Shown here piece after piece: positions 7,873 to 11,874 of a stretch of 11,874 nt of DNA (positions within the stretch are counted from its first letter, which is position 1; every line of letters starts with the position of its first letter). The translations under genes and the position numbers were made by a program. Source of the stretch: Bacteroidales bacterium (lineage in GTDB: Bacteria; Bacteroidota; Bacteroidia; Bacteroidales; SMBSF77); the NCBI GenBank assembly GCA_021106655.1, contig JAIOTT010000460.1, positions 1-11,874 of the forward strand. The letters run 5' to 3'. A model generated the notes under the pieces. The model was not told the DNA's origin. It made no database searches and saw only the letters and a list, made by a program, of their open reading frames with translations.

Positions 7873-7914
7873 CGTATAACAATTAACGAATAACATATAA
7901 CGTATAACAAATTG
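7873..7914. repeat. Three tandem copies of a 14-bp unit in the DUF6398 gene leader
   Basis: Three consecutive 14-bp units are visible: CGTATAACAATTAA (7873-7886), CGAATAACATATAA (7887-7900) and CGTATAACAAATTG (7901-7914). They share the core CGNATAACA. The array fills most of the 75-bp gap between the PLP-enzyme stop and the DUF6398 start, ending 18 bp before that ATG. Such CGTATAAC runs also occur as interspersed AT-rich repeats in Bacteroidota, so it may be a chance or mobile repeat and not an operator. Confidence 0.55.
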
Positions 7915-7929
7915 CAGTTTTAGTCTTCG

Positions 7930-9399
7930 TTACGGATTATCCAATTTAAACCAATCTAAAACCTTCACAGTCTGGTCTTCAGGATCATTCACATGTTTGA
8001 ATTCATTATCATGTTTATTATAAATATAATCCTTTTCCCAGTCATGATGGTTTTCAGCAATTTGACTGACTGCATCAATTATGAAATACAGTTCCTCATC
8101 AGTCATAGTTGGATGTATGGAAAGCCTTACCCATCCGGGTTTTTCTGAAAGGTCTCCCATTGTTATCCTGTCAGTTATCTCTTTAGATTGTTCATGACTA
8201 ACATCCAGGAGAAAATGCCCGTATGTGCCGGCACATGCACATCCTCCTCTCACCTGAACTCCAAACCTGTCATTAAGGATTTTAACAATCAGGTTGAAAT
8301 GAATATCCTTAATATAAAAGGAGATAACTCCAAGTCTGTCTTTAACATTATCAGCAAGAATTTTCAAACCAGGAATTTTAGTAAGTTCACTAAAGGCAAT
8401 TTTAACAAGTTGTTCTTCTTTTTTTCTGATATTTTCCACTCCCATCTGATTTTTTAGTTCTATAGCAAGTGTAGTTTTTATTGCCTGAAGAAAACCAGGT
8501 GTACCTCCATCTTCACGAGCTTCGATGTCGTCAATATATTTGTATTCTCCCCATGGGTTAGTCCAATCAACTGTGCCTCCTCCCGGATTATCCGGCGAAT
8601 AGCTATTATATAGTTTAGAATTAAAAATAAGAACACCTGAGCTTCCAGGTCCGCCAAGAAATTTATGAGGTGAAAAAAATAAAGCATCAATTTTTTCCAT
8701 TGGATCGTCCGGATGCATGTTTATTTTGATGTAAGGTGCGGATGCAGCAAAATCAATAATACACAAACCGCCATATTCATGCATGATCTTTGCCATTTCA
8801 TGATATGGAGTTATTATTCCAGTAACATTTGAGCATGCAGTAAATGAACCTATTTTTACTTTTCTGTGCTTATATTTCTCAAGCTGTGCTCGTAATTCAT
8901 CCAGGTCAACTAACAGACCTTTTCCGGGTTTGAGCTGAACAACTTCTGCAATTGTTTCGAACCATGAGGTGTGATTTGAGTGATGTTCCATATGAGTGAT
9001 AAACACTACAGGTTGCTCAATTTCCTTGATGCAATCTTTATTTCTCAGCTTTCCGCAGGATTTCAAACCCAACATTCTTTGAAATTTATTTATTACTGCT
9101 GTCATGCCAAATCCTGCTGTAATAATTAAATCATCATCTGCTGCATTAACATGTTGTTTTATCATTTTGTGAGCAAGATGATATGACTTTGTCATTAATG
9201 TGCCTGTTTCACTGGTTTCAGTATGAGTATTCCCGACAAAGGGGCCAAAATCGTTTATTAGTTTTTCTTCAATAGGCATATATAATCTACCGCTTGCCAG
9301 CCAGTCGGCATAGATCATCTTCTTCTTTCCAAAAGGAGTTTTAAATGTCAGGTCGTTTCCAATGGTGTTTTTTCGAAATTTCTCAAAGTATTTTTCCAT
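7930..9399 (-). CDS. Aminotransferase class V-fold PLP-dependent enzyme (cysteine desulfurase / selenocysteine lyase-like)
   Basis: 489-residue fold-type I pyridoxal-phosphate enzyme. The Schiff-base lysine is Lys246 in FFSPHKFLGGPGSSG. Asp216 in CIIDFAAS would pair with the PLP pyridine nitrogen. THMEHHSNHTSW (135-146) supplies the ring-stacking histidine region. GGGTVDWT (273-280) and EDGGTPG (296-302) are class V blocks, and WVRLSIHP (423-430) carries the substrate-carboxylate arginine Arg425. A cysteine pair sits in RGGCACAG (Cys387, Cys389), where cysteine desulfurases carry their sulfur-accepting cysteine, so a sulfur- or selenium-transfer role is possible but unproven. The protein is about 80 residues longer than typical SufS or NifS, with a hydrophilic C-terminal tail after 450. 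It lies 63 bp downstream of the NCS1 permease gene and 75 bp upstream of the DUF6398 gene, same strand, so one transcript is plausible. No iron-sulfur assembly partner is nearby. Confidence 0.87.
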   Translation of the reverse strand: MEKYFEKFRKNTIGNDLTFKTPFGKKKMIYADWLASGRLYMPIEEKLINDFGPFVGNTHTETSETGTLMTKSYHLAHKMIKQHVNAADDDLIITAGFGMTAVINKFQRMLGLKSCGKLRNKDCIKEIEQPVVFITHMEHHSNHTSWFETIAEVVQLKPGKGLLVDLDELRAQLEKYKHRKVKIGSFTACSNVTGIITPYHEMAKIMHEYGGLCIIDFAASAPYIKINMHPDDPMEKIDALFFSPHKFLGGPGSSGVLIFNSKLYNSYSPDNPGGGTVDWTNPWGEYKYIDDIEAREDGGTPGFLQAIKTTLAIELKNQMGVENIRKKEEQLVKIAFSELTKIPGLKILADNVKDRLGVISFYIKDIHFNLIVKILNDRFGVQVRGGCACAGTYGHFLLDVSHEQSKEITDRITMGDLSEKPGWVRLSIHPTMTDEELYFIIDAVSQIAENHHDWEKDYIYNKHDNEFKHVNDPEDQTVKVLDWFKLDNP

Positions 9400-9462
9400 T
9401 TGTTATATTTTCTGAATAAAAAGCTAAAATAGAAAAAAATCAAATTGTTTAAATAGGGAAGC

Positions 9463-10905
9463 TTAATCTTTGTGCAATATTTTACTTTTATCCTTATTCA
9501 TTAATACCCAATAAAGAATAAATGACAATGCAAAACCTGTAAACCATGAATAGTCATACAGGACTTTTAATGATGGAATAACCAATCCTATCAAGGCAAT
9601 GATCACTCCTGCCAGCAATGCGAAAATGGCTTTTATATTAAATCCTTTTAAATAAGTATATACACCATTAAAATCGTATAGGCTTTTAACTGATAGATTT
9701 CTTTTCCGTATAATAAAATAATCGCATATTAATATACCGGCAATCGGCCCTAAAAGGCTTGAATATCCAACAAGCCAACCGAAAATAAAAGTCTCATAAC
9801 TGTCAAGTAGTTTCCATGGCATTATTAATATCCCAGTTATTGCAGTTATTAGGCCTCCCTTGACGAAATTAAAATGTTTGGGCGATAAATTGGCGAAATC
9901 GTTTGCAGGAGAAACAACATTGGCAGCAATATTTGTAGTTAAGGTTGCAAATATTAGTGCTATAAGAGATATGCTGACAATAAACGGATTGTTAAATCTT
10001 GAAATAAGAGCTACCGGATCCCAGATAGCCTCTCCAAAAATTACAACCGTTGCAGATGTAACGGCAACACCAATAAAGGAAAAAAATATCATTGCAGGAG
10101 GTAGTCCTAAAGATTGACCGAGAATTTGAGATTTTTGACTTTTTGCATAGCGGGAGAAATCAGGGATATTCAATGAGAGTGTTGCCCAGAAACCTACCAT
10201 ACCTGTTAAAGATGGAATAAAAAATTTCCAGAATCCTATTATTGTATCAAATTTACCTGGCTGACTTAACATTGGTCCAAATCCACCTGCAGTATTATAG
10301 GCCCATAGCAATAAACCAATTCCGATCAATAACAGAAAAGGGGCAGCGAAGGATTCTAACCACCTGATTGACTCTATGCCTTTAACAATAAAGAAAACAT
10401 TTAGTCCCCAAAAAAACATAAATCCCACTGCTGGAGTCCAGGAAAATTCTGATAATACAGGTAAGGCAAGCTTGAGAAGAGAAGTAACCGCCTCTCCACC
10501 TATCCATGTTTGTATGCCAAACCAACCACAAGCTACCAGTGCTCGTGATAATGCCGGAATATTTGACCCCAGAATTCCAAATGATGATCTGGCAAGGACA
10601 GGAAATGGAATTCCGAATTTTGTCCCGGGATGAGCATTTAATATCAGTGGTACTAATACAATGATATTGCCGATGCCTATAGTTAATAGTGCCTGCCACC
10701 AATTCATTCCTCCTGCAATCAGTCCGCCGGCTAGCATATAAGTGGGGATACAAACACTCATTCCAACCCACAATGCTGCAAAATTATAAGTACCCCATGT
10801 ACGTTGTGAGAGTTTTGTAGGAGCTATATCCTTATTGATGAATTTCTTATTCTCTATCGAGGAAAGATCAGTTTCTGTAATTTGGGCATTGATAAATTTT
10901 CTCAT
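9463..10905 (-). CDS. NCS1 family nucleobase/hydantoin:cation symporter
   Basis: 480-residue inner-membrane transporter of the nucleobase:cation symporter-1 family, with about 12 hydrophobic segments. The N-terminal signature NKDIAPT followed by QRTWGTYNFAALWVG (24-48) is typical. Positions matching the Mhp1 hydantoin transporter substrate site can be placed: Trp128 and Gln132 in CGWFGIQTW, Trp240 in GFWATLSLNIPDFSRYA, and Asn325 and Asn329 in TTNIAANVVSPANDF. These support a flat cyclic-amide substrate such as uracil, allantoin or hydantoin, co-transported with sodium or protons. The substrate cannot be fixed from sequence. It is the first of three closely spaced minus-strand genes. No purine- or hydantoin-degradation enzyme is in the window. 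The start ATG at 10905 gives a short polar N-terminus normal for the family. Confidence 0.9.
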   Translation of the reverse strand: MRKFINAQITETDLSSIENKKFINKDIAPTKLSQRTWGTYNFAALWVGMSVCIPTYMLAGGLIAGGMNWWQALLTIGIGNIIVLVPLILNAHPGTKFGIPFPVLARSSFGILGSNIPALSRALVACGWFGIQTWIGGEAVTSLLKLALPVLSEFSWTPAVGFMFFWGLNVFFIVKGIESIRWLESFAAPFLLLIGIGLLLWAYNTAGGFGPMLSQPGKFDTIIGFWKFFIPSLTGMVGFWATLSLNIPDFSRYAKSQKSQILGQSLGLPPAMIFFSFIGVAVTSATVVIFGEAIWDPVALISRFNNPFIVSISLIALIFATLTTNIAANVVSPANDFANLSPKHFNFVKGGLITAITGILIMPWKLLDSYETFIFGWLVGYSSLLGPIAGILICDYFIIRKRNLSVKSLYDFNGVYTYLKGFNIKAIFALLAGVIIALIGLVIPSLKVLYDYSWFTGFALSFILYWVLMNKDKSKILHKD

Positions 10906-10973
10906 AAGAAAAGAACTTCGTGCAGAAGTCAGGAAACGCAGATTAAATTAATAAAATGTAAACCCAAACCAGA

Positions 10974-11648
10974 TTAATGTTTAGTAATAACGAGCTTTCC
11001 TGATGTGTAGTTTTGGTTTCCCTTGTGATGGTAATCATAAAAATAATTACCGGATGGTAGTACTGACAGGTCTATTTGTATTTCAGATTTTGTAGCATCC
11101 AATTCCATATTTTTTAATAATCTGCCCTGCATTGAAAATATTCTGAATATTAACTCTCCATCACCGATATTTTCAGACAATTTTAAAATTATCTTACCAT
11201 CTGTAGGGTTTGGAAAAATAAATTCAGTCTTATCTGTTTTTGTATCTGATAAACTGACAGAGCCGACTGTAAATGCAATCGTAGCTGAATCTTCTAACTG
11301 TGGGCTTGCACTGGGATGATAGAGATTATAATGAAGTTGATATGTTCCATCACTTAAAGGGCCGAGTTGAAATGTGTCAAAACTGGTACACATTACCGCT
11401 AACATACCTGTTGAAAAATAGGTGTCATATTTTATATCAAATGCATTTATGGACATGGAAGATGAATCAAGCCAACATGGGCCACTTGTAAATAAGTTTT
11501 CGGAGATCAGAATGATATCATCAAGGCTTGTTGGATTAGGTGGGTAGATGCTAAGATCAATAATATTTTGACAATTTGCCTTATTAGAGTAAAGAATGCT
11601 AATACTAATCAAAATTGCAATGCTAAAAAGGATCATTAACTTTTTCAT
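10974..11648 (-). CDS. Small secreted protein with type IX secretion system type A sorting domain
   Basis: 224-residue predicted cargo of the type IX secretion system. Residues 1-26 form a Sec signal peptide (MKK, then a hydrophobic run ILFSIAILISISILY, with cleavage probably around NKANC-Q). The central part, about 27-130, is beta-rich and ends ATIAFTVGS. It has two cysteines, Cys58 and Cys87, that could form a disulfide; I do not recognise its fold. The C-terminal Por-type tail, about 140-224, has the usual blocks FPNPTDGK (145-152), IFSMQGRLL (170-178), LPSGNYFY (197-204) and GKLVITK (217-223). Such proteins are exported across the outer membrane and attached to the surface or released after tail removal. 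The function is unknown. It starts 11 bp after the end of the broken ABC ATPase gene on the same strand. Confidence 0.88.
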   Translation of the reverse strand: MKKLMILFSIAILISISILYSNKANCQNIIDLSIYPPNPTSLDDIILISENLFTSGPCWLDSSSMSINAFDIKYDTYFSTGMLAVMCTSFDTFQLGPLSDGTYQLHYNLYHPSASPQLEDSATIAFTVGSVSLSDTKTDKTEFIFPNPTDGKIILKLSENIGDGELIFRIFSMQGRLLKNMELDATKSEIQIDLSVLPSGNYFYDYHHKGNQNYTSGKLVITKH

Positions 11649-11659
11649 TATTTAGAATT

Positions 11660-11872
11660 TCAAAATACTAAGCTCCGGCTTATTATAACTCCAAACTCAT
11701 CACTAATCACCATAGTCCCATCCCTAATCGTCAGTCTCCTGTCAGCCGTCTCAGCAAGTTTTTCATTTTGTGTTGCACTTATAAACGTCTGTTTGAAAAT
11801 ATCACCCCGCTAACAAAATAATTCATGTAATGAAACTGCTGAAGAGCAGCCAAGGTTTCCAGAAGGTTCATC
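11660..11872 (-). pseudogene. 3' remnant of a LolD-like ABC transporter ATPase gene, with internal stop
   Basis: A single minus-strand frame starting at the window edge reads DEPSGNLGCSSAVSLHELFC, then a TAG stop at 11812-11810, then RGDIFKQTFISATQNEKLAE, TADRRLTIRDG and a tail ending SLVF before TGA. This aligns with the C-terminus of LolD/MacB-type ATPases: Walker B DEPSGNLD, LHELF, QTFI-THNE-LA--ADR and the DG end. It is damaged in three places: the stop codon, the D-loop aspartate (SGNLD) changed to glycine, and the H-loop histidine (THN) changed to glutamine. It is therefore not a functional ATPase as read. The 5' part lies beyond the right edge. An intact paralogue elsewhere would be expected if the Lol-type function is needed. 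Confidence 0.7.
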
Positions 11873-11874
11873 AG

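Noticed and set aside
7855..7896. Longer start for the DUF6398 gene
   Set aside because: The added 14 residues come from the tandem-repeat leader and do not look like protein; MKKTEQSK from 7854 is a better start.
8188..8457. 89-codon plus-strand frame inside the PLP-enzyme gene
   Set aside because: It is a shadow of the well-supported minus-strand gene and shows no recognisable protein features.
10376..10771. Overlapping frames on both strands inside the permease gene
   Set aside because: They lie wholly inside a convincing 480-residue transporter and have no independent support.
10906..10973. Possible Bacteroidota promoter (TTTG / TAnnTTTG) ahead of the permease gene
   Set aside because: A TTTG is present on the minus strand, but the partner element matches only loosely, too weak to call.

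Overview
The window is AT-rich and carries several marks of the Bacteroidota: a secreted protein with a type IX secretion (Por) C-terminal tail, a LolD-type ABC ATPase remnant of Bacteroidota flavour, start codons without Shine-Dalgarno sequences, and intergenic palindromes of a kind common in that phylum. It reads as ordinary chromosome of an environmental or gut-type Bacteroidota, lightly scarred by small repeats and gene decay. I see no phage, plasmid, CRISPR, rRNA or tRNA genes.

Left third, + strand. A large FAD-linked oxidase fused to an Fe-S/CCG domain module (GlcD-GlcF / D-lactate-dehydrogenase type) runs off the left edge and has an in-frame TGA exactly where the family has a conserved glycine. 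It is followed by a 591-residue aconitase-superfamily enzyme in which a LeuC-like large subunit and a LeuD-like swivel subunit are one polypeptide. The two could act in sequence on 2-hydroxy acids, but that is only an inference from adjacency. An intergenic inverted repeat then precedes a membrane-anchored calcineurin-like metallophosphoesterase.

Middle. A RAYT/Y1-type transposase gene (HUH motif) starts 10 bp after a perfect 34-bp palindrome, probably the REP-like element linked to this transposase. After it lies a stretch with no intact gene. It holds a 10-nt partial copy of the palindrome half-site and, on the minus strand, a 65-codon protein tail without its beginning, apparently a decayed gene.

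Right half, all minus strand. In transcription order from the right edge: the broken 3' end of a lolD-like ABC ATPase gene, a small secreted T9SS cargo protein, an NCS1 nucleobase/hydantoin-type permease, a class V aminotransferase-fold PLP enzyme and a DUF6398 protein. The last three are 60-80 bp apart and may form a transcription unit. A tandem 14-bp repeat lies in the leader of the DUF6398 gene.

I did not find a convincing undescribed multi-gene system. The items most worth a second look are the palindrome/RAYT pair, the two pseudogene remnants, the 14-bp tandem repeat and the fused aconitase-family enzyme.
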